Below, piece after piece: positions 1-8,576 of a DNA stretch of 64,000 nucleotides. The position numbers and the translations under genes are program-made. Under the pieces are notes generated by a model that was given only the letters and a program-made list of their open reading frames with translations, was not told the DNA's origin and made no database searches. Each line of letters opens with the position of its first letter. Position 1 is the first letter of the stretch. Source of the stretch: Phenylobacterium aquaticum (lineage in GTDB: Bacteria > Pseudomonadota > Alphaproteobacteria > Caulobacterales > Caulobacteraceae). The DNA is taken from the NCBI RefSeq assembly GCF_022695515.1, contig NZ_JALDPT010000001.1:310001-374000 (forward strand), in the 5' to 3' direction.

Positions 1-1
1 C

Positions 2-394
2 GAGATGGGCATGTATGAGAAGGACGTGCTGGGCCACATCGGCATGATCCACGACGCCCTGTTCCGCGCCGTCCGCCTGGTGGTCGACTCAGGCATGCAC
101 CACAAGAAGTGGAGCCGCGAGCAGGCGCTGAAGTTCTACATCGACACCATCGGGGATTCGGAAGCCGGCTCGATCACCGAGATCGAACGCTACTGCGTCT
201 GGCCGGGCCAGGCCTCCAGCTACATGGTCGGCAAGATCACCTGGCTGAACGCCCGCGAGCGGGCGAAGAAGGCCCTGGGGCGCAAGTTCGACATCCGCAA
301 GTTCCACGATGCGGGCCTGTTGGCCGGCGGCACCCCGCTGACCGTGCTGGACCAGGTGATCGACAACTATATCGCCGCCGCCAAGATGGGCTGA
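2..394 (+). CDS. DUF885 family protein, C-terminal part (gene enters from left edge)
   Basis: The open frame runs in from the left edge in frame 2, so only about the last 130 residues are present and the true start is outside the window. The segment has the helical C-terminal look of the DUF885 family, bacterial secreted or periplasmic proteins of about 600 residues with proposed peptidase-like function. Recognisable family features are a Tyr-Cys-containing stretch (ERYCVWPGQASSYMVGK) and the G-x-PL-xVL segment near the end. An ATG at position 5 is internal to the family alignment and probably not the start. The substrate is unknown. Family assignment is from memory of the consensus, with good confidence. 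Confidence 0.8.
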   Translation, partial: EMGMYEKDVLGHIGMIHDALFRAVRLVVDSGMHHKKWSREQALKFYIDTIGDSEAGSITEIERYCVWPGQASSYMVGKITWLNARERAKKALGRKFDIRKFHDAGLLAGGTPLTVLDQVIDNYIAAAKMG

Positions 395-471
395 GGCGTA
401 CGGCCGAAAGGCCCCTGGATACGGATCGGCGGAGGCCCTAGCCTGGGCCCCCGCCGATCCGGAGCGTCCTG

Positions 472-1200
472 TTGTACGGCATCCTCTGCGCCACCCCTGA
501 AGAGCGCGACGCCCTGCGCGCGCGTCTGCAGACCGCCCCTGAGCCGCAGCGGTATGGGCCGACCGAGGTCTGGACCGGCGACCATGCCGGCCGGCCTTTC
601 GCGCTGGCGCTCAGCGGGATCGGCAAGGTCAATGCGGCGGCCGCCGCCACCCTGCTGCTGGCGGTGGTGCAGGCTGATGTCCTGGTGTTCGCGGGCGTGG
701 CCGGCGGCGTGAACCCCGGCCTGAAGGTGGGCGACGTCCTGCTGGGCGAACGGCTGGGCATCCACGATTTCGGCCTGATGGCGCAGCGCGCCTTCACCCC
801 CACCCGTTCCGGCCTGATCCCGATCGGGGCGCCGGCCCTGACCGAACTGCATGCGGTGGATGAGGCGGTGCGCGGGCGGCTGGAGGCCTTGCGGGACCGG
901 GTCGCGCCCTTGCTGCCCGCCCAGGTGCGGTTGGGCGCCATCGCCACCGCGGACTATTTCCTGAACTGCCGCGACACCCGCGACGCCCTGCATGCGGACC
1001 TGGCCGCCGACGCCATGGACATGGAATCGGGCGCCGTCTTCCAGGTCGCCGAGGACTGGGGCGCCCCGCTCTATGTGATCCGCACCCTGTCGGACCTGGC
1101 CGGCGAGGACAGCCACCTCACCTATCCGGAGATGGCCGCGCTCGCGGCCCGCAACTCGGCGCTCTGCGTCGCCGAGCTGCTGGACCTGCTGGAGGCCTAG
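472..1200 (+). CDS. 5'-methylthioadenosine/S-adenosylhomocysteine nucleosidase-like protein
   Basis: A 242-residue member of the purine nucleoside phosphorylase/uridine phosphorylase superfamily, closest in pattern to MTA/SAH nucleosidases, which cleave adenine from methylthioadenosine or S-adenosylhomocysteine. Visible motifs are GVAGGVNPGLKVGDVLLGE (about residues 76-94), the substrate-binding DMESGA segment and RTLSDLAGED near residues 204-213, where the SD aspartate is the usual catalytic acid. The start is a TTG supported by GGAG at 461-464, five bases upstream. Its TAG stop overlaps the TAG of the convergent M20-like gene by 4 bp within CTAG (1197-1200). A phosphorylase role for another nucleoside cannot be excluded. 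Confidence 0.82.
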   Translation: MYGILCATPEERDALRARLQTAPEPQRYGPTEVWTGDHAGRPFALALSGIGKVNAAAAATLLLAVVQADVLVFAGVAGGVNPGLKVGDVLLGERLGIHDFGLMAQRAFTPTRSGLIPIGAPALTELHAVDEAVRGRLEALRDRVAPLLPAQVRLGAIATADYFLNCRDTRDALHADLAADAMDMESGAVFQVAEDWGAPLYVIRTLSDLAGEDSHLTYPEMAALAARNSALCVAELLDLLEA

Positions 1201-2723
1201 GAAGCCGAGGCCAGGGCGTAGAGGAACTCGATGTAGGAGAGCGTCGCCCCGTCGATGCCCTCGACCTTCGGGTTGGAGCTCTCGATCACATAGTACTCGT
1301 TGGGGGCGTGGGCTCCGGAGCCGTGGCCCAGACCGAAGTGGCCGGCGGGCTTGGACACCGGCGCGCCGGTGAAGATGTAGCCGGGCCAGGAGCCGGCGAG
1401 CCGCGGGTTCATCAGGGGCTTCAGGCCGCGGCGGCGATAGACCGCCAGCTCCGACTGGATCAGGCTCGATGACTCCTCGGTCTGGGTGGGATCATAGCCG
1501 CCTGAGACATTGACCTCGATATCGCCGAACCCGCGTTTGGCCAGGTGCGCCTTCAGCTTGGCGATGCAGTCGGCGGCGGTCTGGTCGGGGACGATCCGCA
1601 GGTCCAGCTTGGCCACCGCCCGGCCGGGCAGGATGGTCTTGCCGCCCACGCCCGTATAGCCGGCCACCAGGCCCTCGATGTTCACGGTGGGCTGCGACGC
1701 CAGGCGCTCCATGGCGTCGAGATAGGGCAGGTCGCGCACCCAGTGCTGGACCCCCATCTGCTTCATGACTTCCTTCTCGTCCTGGGCCGCGACGGCCTGG
1801 GCGATGAGCTCCTTCTGGCGCGGGGTGAGCGGCTTCACATGCTCGAACCATCCGTCGATGACCGGGTCATTTCCGTCCGCGGACACCAGTGTGGTGAGCG
1901 CCTGCACGAGGCGCCAGGCCGGGCTGTCCAGCGCCGCCTTGTAGCTGGAATGCAGATCGTTGCTCGGTCCCCTGCCCCACTTCGCGCCGCTGGAGACCAG
2001 CTCCAGCTCGACCACCCCCTTGGCGCCCAGATTGATGCTGACCGAGCCGTCCGGGTCCTGGCCGGCCATGGGCATCCAGACCTGGCCGCACTTGGAGAGC
2101 GCCTGCAGCACCTGGGGCTGGCGCACCACCTGCGGGAAGTGCGGCGAGGCGATTTCCTCCTCGCCTTCCGCCACCAGGACGAGGTTGACCGGCAGCTTCT
2201 TGCCGGCCCCGCGGATGGCGTGCAGGGCGGCCAGGAAGGTGGCCTCGGGGCCCTTCTGGTTCACCGCGCCGCGGCCGATGATGACCTTGCCGAAGCCGGG
2301 CTTGTCCACGAGGTTCGCGTCGAAGGGCGGGGAGATCCACTCGGCGGGGTTCACCTGCTTCACGTCGTACATGAAGTACATGCCGACCGTGCGCGGCGCG
2401 CCAGCGTCGAGGGTCGCGAAGATGCCCGGCTGGCCGTCGGTGGGCATGCGAGTCGCCGTCTGGAAGCCGGCGTCCTTCAGCATCTCCATGGTGAGCTTGC
2501 AGCCCTCTTCCATGCCGCGGTTCTCGGCGGCGATGGAGGGCTGGCGGATCCAGTTCTGCAGGCGGGCGACCGCCTCGTCGTGGCGCTTCTCGATCTCGGC
2601 CTTGAATGGCTTGAGATCCGGCCCCTTGGCCCAGGCGGCGCCGCCCAGCGCCATCATGGCGCTCCCCGCGGCCGCGCCCTGCAACAGGCCGCGCCGCCCC
2701 ATCATCCCTGCACCAGAAGCCAT
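1197..2723 (-). CDS. M20-family peptidase-like protein with Tat signal and altered metal ligands
   Basis: A 508-residue protein with an N-terminal twin-arginine-like leader (GRRGLLQG at residues 9-16, then a hydrophobic run ending near WAKG), so probably exported. The body aligns by eye to M20 dipeptidases/carboxypeptidases: a MYDVKQVNPAEW segment (118-129), GRGAVNQKGPE (150-160), EGEEEIASP (186-194) and a C-terminal GLGHGSGAHAPNEY. The canonical GHxD histidine is Met118 and the canonical bridging Asp of GRGASDDKG is Asn155 (next Asp is Gln156), while the EE pair and C-terminal His remain. Normal di-zinc catalysis is therefore doubtful. The ATG at 2723 was chosen because it begins the Tat leader; the open frame extends upstream without family similarity. 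Confidence 0.85.
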   Translation of the reverse strand: MASGAGMMGRRGLLQGAAAGSAMMALGGAAWAKGPDLKPFKAEIEKRHDEAVARLQNWIRQPSIAAENRGMEEGCKLTMEMLKDAGFQTATRMPTDGQPGIFATLDAGAPRTVGMYFMYDVKQVNPAEWISPPFDANLVDKPGFGKVIIGRGAVNQKGPEATFLAALHAIRGAGKKLPVNLVLVAEGEEEIASPHFPQVVRQPQVLQALSKCGQVWMPMAGQDPDGSVSINLGAKGVVELELVSSGAKWGRGPSNDLHSSYKAALDSPAWRLVQALTTLVSADGNDPVIDGWFEHVKPLTPRQKELIAQAVAAQDEKEVMKQMGVQHWVRDLPYLDAMERLASQPTVNIEGLVAGYTGVGGKTILPGRAVAKLDLRIVPDQTAADCIAKLKAHLAKRGFGDIEVNVSGGYDPTQTEESSSLIQSELAVYRRRGLKPLMNPRLAGSWPGYIFTGAPVSKPAGHFGLGHGSGAHAPNEYYVIESSNPKVEGIDGATLSYIEFLYALASAS

Positions 2724-2809
2724 GTCGTCCACTCCCACTGAAACTGACGGCGGGTACGCTAGGCCAGCGGGGGCGGAGCGCAAGGGCCGGTTGCAGACCG
2801 GTGGGGCGA

Positions 2810-4021
2810 TCAGCGCGGCAGGGCGGTGGCGAGCCCGTGGAACTGGGTGATCGCGCCATAGACGCTCAGGCCGATGCCCTGGGCCAGTTGCTCCGGCTCG
2901 AACCGATTGTGGGCCAGGAAGACCATGACCGTGCCATCGGTGGGATCGGATTGCCACCAGCCCCCGAAGGCCCCTGGCCAGCCGACCGTGCCGACCCCGC
3001 CCTTGCAGCGGGTGGCGGCGGCCTTGTCCGGATCGAGCACCACCGCCAGACCCAGGCCGAAGCCGTGGGCGGTGAACAGCGGCATGCCGAAAGTCTCGGC
3101 GCGGGCGCGCTGGTCTTCGGTCAGCTGGTTTGAGGTCATCAGCGCCAGGGTCTCGGGCTTGAGCAGACGCACGCCATCGACCGCGCCGTCGCCGACGAAC
3201 AGCCGGGCGAAGGCCAGATAGTCGTCGGCGGTCGACCACAGGCCCTGGCCGCCGGACTCATAGGCCAGGTCGGCGGGCCGCTCGGCCAGGCAGACCTTGT
3301 CCAGGGCGTCGCGGGCGATGATCCGGCCGGCGGGGTCGAAGCCGTACATCCGCGCGCGGCGGCCCCAGCGGTCCGGCGGGACCATGAAGCCGGTGTCCTT
3401 CATGCCCAAGGGCTGGAAGATCCGGCGCTGCAGCACCTCGCCGAGGGAGGTCCCCTCGATCCGGCCGATCAGCAGGCCCAGCAGGTCCGTGGAATGGCCA
3501 TAGTGGAAGCCCGCGCCCGGCTGGTCGATCAGCGGCAGGGCGGCGAGGGCGGCGATCCAGGCGTCGGGCGCGACGTCGCTGTCGATGTCCCAGCCCAGCG
3601 CCGCGCGATAGGCCGCCAGGATCGGCCCGGTGTGCATGTCGCCATAGGTCAGGCCCGAGCGATGGGTCAGCAGGTCCCGAAAGGTGATGTCGCGGGCCGC
3701 GGGGTCGGTCTCGTCCAGCGGCGCGTCTGGATGGCGCAGCACCCGCATGTCGGCGAATTCCGGCGCCCAGCGCGAGATCGGGTCGTCGAGGGCGAACTTG
3801 CCTTCCTCCATCAGCATCAGGGCCGCGACCGAGGTGACCGGCTTGGTCATTGAGGCGATGCGGAAGATGGTGTCGCGGGTCATCAGGGCGGTGGCGTCCA
3901 TGTCCCGCCAGCCGACGGCGCAGTCCTGGGCGACCTTGCCATCCCGCCAGACCAGGGTCACAGCGCCGGCCAGTTCGTCGGCGTCCACATAGGCCTCGAT
4001 GGCCTTGGCGATGGCGTCCAT
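2810..4021 (-). CDS. Serine hydrolase, class C beta-lactamase/EstB family
   Basis: A 403-residue beta-lactamase-fold hydrolase. The nucleophile motif SxxK is Ser57-Met-Thr-Lys60 (RIASMTKPVT), the Tyr motif lies in YGHS near Tyr174, and a Gly/Trp-rich GWPGAFGGWW near the C-terminus occupies the KTG/HxG position. No clear signal peptide is visible, which suggests a cytoplasmic esterase or peptidase more than a secreted beta-lactamase. It is transcribed away from the TetR gene starting at 4096, with 74 bp between the starts, an arrangement typical of a TetR repressor and its target. The substrate cannot be read from sequence. Confidence 0.9.
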   Translation of the reverse strand: MDAIAKAIEAYVDADELAGAVTLVWRDGKVAQDCAVGWRDMDATALMTRDTIFRIASMTKPVTSVAALMLMEEGKFALDDPISRWAPEFADMRVLRHPDAPLDETDPAARDITFRDLLTHRSGLTYGDMHTGPILAAYRAALGWDIDSDVAPDAWIAALAALPLIDQPGAGFHYGHSTDLLGLLIGRIEGTSLGEVLQRRIFQPLGMKDTGFMVPPDRWGRRARMYGFDPAGRIIARDALDKVCLAERPADLAYESGGQGLWSTADDYLAFARLFVGDGAVDGVRLLKPETLALMTSNQLTEDQRARAETFGMPLFTAHGFGLGLAVVLDPDKAAATRCKGGVGTVGWPGAFGGWWQSDPTDGTVMVFLAHNRFEPEQLAQGIGLSVYGAITQFHGLATALPR

Positions 4022-4095
4022 GTTCCGTTCCCGAAAATATTTTCTCTATAAAATAGTCTTCCTATAAAATTAGCAATGACCTAGATTCCGCGCCG
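4022..4095. promoter_or_regulatory. AT-rich divergent promoter with 9-bp direct repeats
   Basis: The 74-bp gap between the divergent serine hydrolase and TetR starts is strikingly AT-rich for this genome. It holds two copies of ctataaaat (4046-4054 and 4062-4070) with a 16-bp period. These could be -10-like elements for the two promoters, a TetR-family operator with half-sites on one helical face, or both. No classical TetR palindrome is obvious. Confidence 0.5.
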
Positions 4096-4695
4096 ATGAC
4101 CCAGGCTTCCCTCACCCGGCCCAAGGGCGACAAGCGCGCCCGCACCCGCGCCGCCCTGCTGGCGGCGGCCCGAGAGCTGATCCGCGAGCAGGGCTATGAG
4201 CGGACGACGCTGGACGCCGTGGCCAAGCGCGCCGGCATGACCAGCGGGGCGATCTACGGCAACTTCAAGAACCGGGAGGACCTGTTCATGGCCCTCACCG
4301 AGGTCCATTGGGCGCCGATCAAGCCGGTGATCCGCACGGGCTCGAGCTTCGCCGAGAAGATGCGGGCCCTGTCCGAGGCGACGATCGCGGCGATTCCCGA
4401 GCGCCAGGACGCGGCCTATGGCCGGCTGACCGGCATGGCCTATGCCCTGACCCATGAGCAGATCCGCGCCCGGGTGCGGGAGGTGACGGCGCAGAACTTC
4501 GCCGCCGGCGCCTCCTGGCTGAGAGCGGTGGCCGACGAGGGCGGCCTGCCCATGCCCGCCGACCTCCTGGTCTGCGTGATCCACGCCCTGACCGAGGGCC
4601 TGCTGTTCCAGCGCTTCCTGACCCCCGAGCTGGTTCCGGACGAGGCCTTCCACGCCGCCTTCGCCGCCCTGGCCGGCGCGCCGCCCGGCGAATAG
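4096..4695 (+). CDS. TetR family transcriptional regulator
   Basis: A 199-residue one-domain repressor. The N-terminal helix-turn-helix is clear at about residues 28-60 (TTLDAVAKRAGMTSGAIYGN, then FKNREDLF), followed by an all-helical ligand-binding domain of divergent sequence. It is divergent from the serine hydrolase ending at 2810 and most simply regulates it and itself. The ATG at 4096 gives the standard N-terminal arm before the HTH. The inducer is unknown. Confidence 0.93.
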   Translation: MTQASLTRPKGDKRARTRAALLAAARELIREQGYERTTLDAVAKRAGMTSGAIYGNFKNREDLFMALTEVHWAPIKPVIRTGSSFAEKMRALSEATIAAIPERQDAAYGRLTGMAYALTHEQIRARVREVTAQNFAAGASWLRAVADEGGLPMPADLLVCVIHALTEGLLFQRFLTPELVPDEAFHAAFAALAGAPPGE

Positions 4696-4773
4696 CCGCA
4701 TTCGGGCGCCGCAGCCCATTTGACGCGCCGGGGCCGCTTGCCCCGCCGCGATTCCCGCCCCACTTTCGCAAGC

Positions 4774-7338
4774 ATGAGCCATCGCCCGACCGGCGCGGCC
4801 CCGCCCCGTCTGGTGGCGGTGCTGGGGCCGACCAACACCGGCAAGACCCACCTGGCGGTCGAGCGCATGCTGGGCCACGCCTCCGGCATGATCGGCCTGC
4901 CTTTGCGGCTCTTGGCGCGCGAGATCTATGACCGGGTGGTCAAGGCGCGCGGGGCGACGCGGGTCGCCCTGATCACCGGCGAGGAGAAGATCGTCCCGCC
5001 CAGGGCCGTCTATTTCGTCTGCACCGTCGAGGCCATGCCGCTGTCGCGCGAGGTCGAGTTCCTGGCAGTGGACGAGATCCAGCTCTGCGCCGACCCGGAG
5101 CGCGGCCACGTCTTCACCCACCGGCTGCTGCATGCGCGGGGCAAGTACGAGACCATGCTGATGGGGGCGGCGACCATGGCGCCCCTGGTGCGCCGGCTGC
5201 TGCCGGACGCCGAGATCGTCAGCCGCGAACGGTTCTCGAACCTAACCTATGCCGGGTCCAAGAAGCTGACCCGCCTGCCGCCGCGCAGCGCGGTGGTCGC
5301 CTTCTCCGCCGACCAGGTCTACGCCATCGCCGAGTTGATCCGTCGCCAGCGCGGCGGCGCCGCCGTGGTGATGGGGAGCTTGAGCCCCCGCACCCGCAAC
5401 GCCCAGGTCGCCCTCTACCAGTCCGGCGAGGTCGACTTCCTGGTGGCCACCGACGCCATCGGCATGGGTCTGAACATGGACGTCGACCATGTGGCCTTTG
5501 CGGGCCTGCGCAAGTTCGACGGCAAGCGCACCCGGTTCCTGCATCCGCAGGAGGTGGGCCAGATCGCCGGCCGGGCCGGCCGCTTCCGCACCGACGGCAC
5601 CTTCGGCGTCACCGGCGACTGCGACGAGATGGACGAGGACCTGGTCCAGGCGGTCCAGGAGCATCAGTTCGAGCCGGTGGCCGCGGCCGAGTGGCGCAAC
5701 GCCAATCTGGACTTCTCCAATTTGCCGAACCTGATGGCGTCCCTCGCCAGGCCGCCGCAGCGGCTGGGCCTGACCCTGTCGGCTGAGGCGCTGGACGAGA
5801 TCACCCTGCGCCAGCTGGCCGCCGAGCCGGAGATCGCCGACCGCTGCCGCGACCGCCAGGCCCTCATGCGGCTGTGGGACGTCTGCCAGACGCCGGACTT
5901 CCGCAAGACCAGCCACGAGGAGCACGTCCGGTTGCTGCGCGACCTGTTCGGCTTCCTCACCCGGCGCGACCGACGCATCCCGGCCGATTGGATGGAAGGC
6001 CAGATCAAGTACCTGGACCGCACGGACGGCGAGATCGACACCCTGTCCAATCGCCTCGCCAATGTCCGGACCCTGGCCTACGCCGCCAACCGGCCCGACT
6101 GGCTGAGCGACGCGGCCGGCTGGCAGGCCCGGACCCGGGCCCTGGAGGACCGGCTGTCCGACACCCTGCACGAGAAGCTGATGGCCCGGTTCGTCGACCG
6201 GCGGACCAGCGCCCTGATGCGGGCCCTGCGGGTGCGCCAGGACATCCTGGCGGGGGTCGCCGACGACGGCCAGGTCACGGTCGAGGGCCAGGCCGTGGGC
6301 CGGCTCAGGGGCGTGGCCTTCGCCCCGGCCAAGGGCGCGACGCTGCTGGAGGAAAAGGCCCTGCGCGCCGCGGCCATCGCCGCGGTGGGACCGGAGATCG
6401 TCAAGCGGCTGGGCCAGCTGGCGGCCGAGCCCGACAGCGCCTTCAAGCTGACCCGTGACGGCCAGGTGCTGTGGCGCGGCGAGGCGACTGCGGCGCTGAG
6501 CGGCGGGACCAGCTTCGCGCCCAGGGTCCGGCTCTATGGCGAGTTGGGCCACGCCGCCGCCCGGGAGCGGGCCGCCCGGCGCATCGAAGCCTTCCTCGCG
6601 GCCGAGGCGGGCCGACGGCTGGCGGCCCTCAAGCGGCTGGACGCCGCCGTGGCCGACGGCCAGATCAAGGGCCTGGCGCGCGGCCTCGCCTATCGGCTGA
6701 TCGAGGCGGGCGGGGTGCTGGACCGCGCCGCGGTGCGCGCCGAGGCCAAGGCGCTGAGCCAGCCCGAGCGGCGGATGCTCAAAGGGCTCGGCGTGCGCCT
6801 GGGCGCCTTCTCGATCTACCTGCCGGCCCTGTTGAAGCCGCCGGCCATGAGCTTCGCCCAAGGGATCGTCGGCAAGGCCTGGCGGCCGCCGATCGACCGG
6901 GTCTCCGCCCTGCCCGATCCGCCGCCCAGCGCCGCCCAGCTGGCGGCCTTCGGTCTGCGCGCGGTGGGCCGCCATGCGGTGCGGGTCGAGGCGCTGGAGA
7001 AGCTCGACGAGCTGATGCGCGCCGCGCCCAGGCAGGGCCAGGCCATGCTGCTGACGGATCAGGCGCGCGAAAGCCTGGGCTGGAGCGAGGTCGAGACCCG
7101 CGAGATCCTCAAGGCGTTGAACTTCGCCCCCGCCGCCAAGGCCGCCCCCGGCGAACCCACGGCGTGGCGGCGGCGCAATGAGAAGCCGGAGCCCGCGCGC
7201 GACCGCGTCGCGCCGGCCTCGCCCTTCGCGGCCCTGGCGGCCCTGAAGACCCCGCCGCCTCCCCCGCCCGCGCCCCTTCAGGCCCGCCGACCCAAGCGCC
7301 GCCGGCGTCCGCCCCGCAAGCCCGCGGTGAGCGCATGA
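4774..7338 (+). CDS. Suv3-like DEAD/H-box ATP-dependent RNA helicase
   Basis: An 854-residue superfamily 2 helicase of the SUPV3L1/mitochondrial Suv3-like group common in alphaproteobacteria. The Walker A is GPTNTGKTH (18-26), motif II is DEIQ from Asp100, motif III-like MGAATM follows, and motif VI is QIAGRAGR from about residue 263. The middle and C-terminal parts are helical. The tail is Pro/Arg-rich and basic, likely for RNA contact. The ATG at 4774 is preferred to an in-frame TTG at 4720, which would add 18 low-complexity residues. Downstream come an S4 RNA-binding protein and, further on, fdxA and carD, a neighbourhood I recall as conserved in alphaproteobacteria. Confidence 0.92.
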   Translation: MSHRPTGAAPPRLVAVLGPTNTGKTHLAVERMLGHASGMIGLPLRLLAREIYDRVVKARGATRVALITGEEKIVPPRAVYFVCTVEAMPLSREVEFLAVDEIQLCADPERGHVFTHRLLHARGKYETMLMGAATMAPLVRRLLPDAEIVSRERFSNLTYAGSKKLTRLPPRSAVVAFSADQVYAIAELIRRQRGGAAVVMGSLSPRTRNAQVALYQSGEVDFLVATDAIGMGLNMDVDHVAFAGLRKFDGKRTRFLHPQEVGQIAGRAGRFRTDGTFGVTGDCDEMDEDLVQAVQEHQFEPVAAAEWRNANLDFSNLPNLMASLARPPQRLGLTLSAEALDEITLRQLAAEPEIADRCRDRQALMRLWDVCQTPDFRKTSHEEHVRLLRDLFGFLTRRDRRIPADWMEGQIKYLDRTDGEIDTLSNRLANVRTLAYAANRPDWLSDAAGWQARTRALEDRLSDTLHEKLMARFVDRRTSALMRALRVRQDILAGVADDGQVTVEGQAVGRLRGVAFAPAKGATLLEEKALRAAAIAAVGPEIVKRLGQLAAEPDSAFKLTRDGQVLWRGEATAALSGGTSFAPRVRLYGELGHAAARERAARRIEAFLAAEAGRRLAALKRLDAAVADGQIKGLARGLAYRLIEAGGVLDRAAVRAEAKALSQPERRMLKGLGVRLGAFSIYLPALLKPPAMSFAQGIVGKAWRPPIDRVSALPDPPPSAAQLAAFGLRAVGRHAVRVEALEKLDELMRAAPRQGQAMLLTDQARESLGWSEVETREILKALNFAPAAKAAPGEPTAWRRRNEKPEPARDRVAPASPFAALAALKTPPPPPPAPLQARRPKRRRRPPRKPAVSA

Positions 7339-7375
7339 GCGGCATTTGGACAGCGGCCTCGCCGAATGGGGCGGT

Positions 7376-7515
7376 CCTCTCCCCCTTGCGGGGAGAGGGT
7401 AGGGTGTGGGGGTGTCAGCGCCGGCGATGGGGGATTGGGATAGCGCCACCGCTCGAATTCGGCGGACGCGGAGCTGACACCCCCACCCCAACCCCTCCCC
7501 GCAAGGGGGAGGGGC
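7376..7515. repeat. Large inverted-repeat element (about 140 bp)
   Basis: Two arms of about 43 bp face each other (roughly 7376-7419 and 7472-7514): the left begins ctctcccccttgcgggga and ends gggggtgtcagc, the right begins gctgacaccccca and ends gcaagggggagggg. They match almost throughout as reverse complements with a few mismatches and one gap, separated by about 52 bp. Each arm contains its own small palindrome around ttgc. This looks like a dispersed palindromic intergenic element of alphaproteobacteria. The RNA would fold into a long hairpin between the helicase and S4 genes and could affect transcript processing or termination. No second copy was seen in the window. Confidence 0.8.
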
Positions 7516-7534
7516 TTACTTGGATGAGCCTTCC

Positions 7535-7813
7535 ATGAGCGAAGACGCCTGCCGCGCGGATGTGTGGCTGTGGCGCGCGCGGTTCTTCAAGACCCGCAGC
7601 CTCGCCGCCAAGTTCGTGGACGAGGGCAAGGTGCGCCTGACGCGCTCCGGCCAGGAGAGCCGCCTCGACAAGTGCGCGCGGCCGGTGAAGGTCGGCGACC
7701 GCCTGGTCTTCGCGGTCGGCGGCCGATTGATCGCGGTGACGGTCGAGGCGATGGGCGAGCGCCGCGGCCCGCCGGCGGAAGCGCGGGGGCTGTACTCGGC
7801 GCTGGAGGGCTAA
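7535..7813 (+). CDS. S4-domain RNA-binding protein, Hsp15-like
   Basis: A 92-residue S4-domain protein: ADVWLWRARFFKTRSLAAK followed by a VDEGKVRLT turn is the S4 RNA-binding fold. The size and sequence resemble Hsp15 (HslR), which in E. coli binds stalled 50S subunits carrying nascent peptidyl-tRNA. The ATG at 7535 is preferred; a TTG at 7520 would add five residues without support. It lies downstream of the helicase across the 7376-7515 inverted repeat. A direct role in ribosome rescue is inference from the family. Confidence 0.85.
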   Translation: MSEDACRADVWLWRARFFKTRSLAAKFVDEGKVRLTRSGQESRLDKCARPVKVGDRLVFAVGGRLIAVTVEAMGERRGPPAEARGLYSALEG

Positions 7814-7855
7814 GGCCCCGGTGAACTCATTCCACGACTATGCTAACCTCTTCTC

Positions 7856-8155
7856 ATGCGCCGGGATGACGCCCTCAAACGCCTTCGCGATCGCCAACCC
7901 CAGCTGAGGGACGCCGGCGTATCCGAACTGTTCCTGTTCGGATCGGTGGCGCGCGACCAAGCCGGCGCCGATAGCGATGTGGACCTCCTGATGGAGTCCG
8001 CAGACCCACATTTCTCAATCTTCGATCTCGTGCAGGTCAAAGCGCTCTGCCGGGAAATCCTGGGCGCACCGACCGACCTGCACCACCACGGCGGGCTAAA
8101 GCGGGCCGCCGCGTTCCGTACGCAAGTGGAGCCGGACCTGATCCGTGTCTTCTGA
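7856..8155 (+). CDS. mntA: MntA-type nucleotidyltransferase antitoxin
   Basis: A 99-residue minimal nucleotidyltransferase. It contains a perfect GSx10DxD active site (GSVARDQAGADSDVD), which defines MNT/MntA proteins. In characterised pairs MntA antitoxins use ATP to AMPylate a Tyr of their HepT partner and so silence its RNase. The gene overlaps the downstream hepT-like gene by 11 bp, consistent with translational coupling. MNT proteins without HEPN partners have other roles, but the adjacent HEPN gene makes the antitoxin reading strong. Confidence 0.88.
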   Translation: MRRDDALKRLRDRQPQLRDAGVSELFLFGSVARDQAGADSDVDLLMESADPHFSIFDLVQVKALCREILGAPTDLHHHGGLKRAAAFRTQVEPDLIRVF

Positions 8156-8516
8156 GCCGCGCGGCGGGCGCGCCCGCAGTGTCGAGGGCGCGGCCAAGGC
8201 GGCGGCGGGCGCCGGCCGCCAGGCCTTGGAGCTGGTCGCGGGCGACACTCAGGAGACTTATCTCGCCAACCTTGAGCGCCAGCTTGCCATTGAGCGGCTG
8301 CTGATCCGGTTTGGTGAGGCTCTCAAGGACATTCCTAACGCCACTTTGACGGAGATCGAGCCACACGTCCGATGGGCAGGTCCCAAGGGCTTTCGGGATC
8401 TGGCCTCGCATTGGTACGAGGACGGTCTTGATCACGAACTGATCTGGCGCGCCGTGACCGAGCAGCTGCCGGCCTTGGTCTCCGCCTTGGACGCCTGGAT
8501 TTCCCAACCGCGTTGA
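8145..8516 (+). CDS. hepT: HepT-type HEPN ribonuclease toxin
   Basis: A 123-residue DUF86/HEPN protein. The catalytic RX4HXY motif is present as RDLASHWY, followed by the family's D-x-E-x-x-W and LP-x-L segments (DHELIWRAVTEQLPAL). Arg and His form the RNase site and the Tyr is the residue AMPylated by MntA in characterised systems. It starts at GTG 8145 inside the end of mntA. The first roughly 30 residues are Ala/Arg/Gly-rich and poorly matched to typical HepT, so the true start could lie further in. The pair sits between the S4 and penicillin-acylase genes. Confidence 0.85.
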   Translation: MSSEPRGGRARSVEGAAKAAAGAGRQALELVAGDTQETYLANLERQLAIERLLIRFGEALKDIPNATLTEIEPHVRWAGPKGFRDLASHWYEDGLDHELIWRAVTEQLPALVSALDAWISQPR

Positions 8517-8576
8517 ACACGCCCTTGGCCCCTCGCCCCGCGCGGTCCACCATGGCCGCAAAACGGGGGAAACCAC

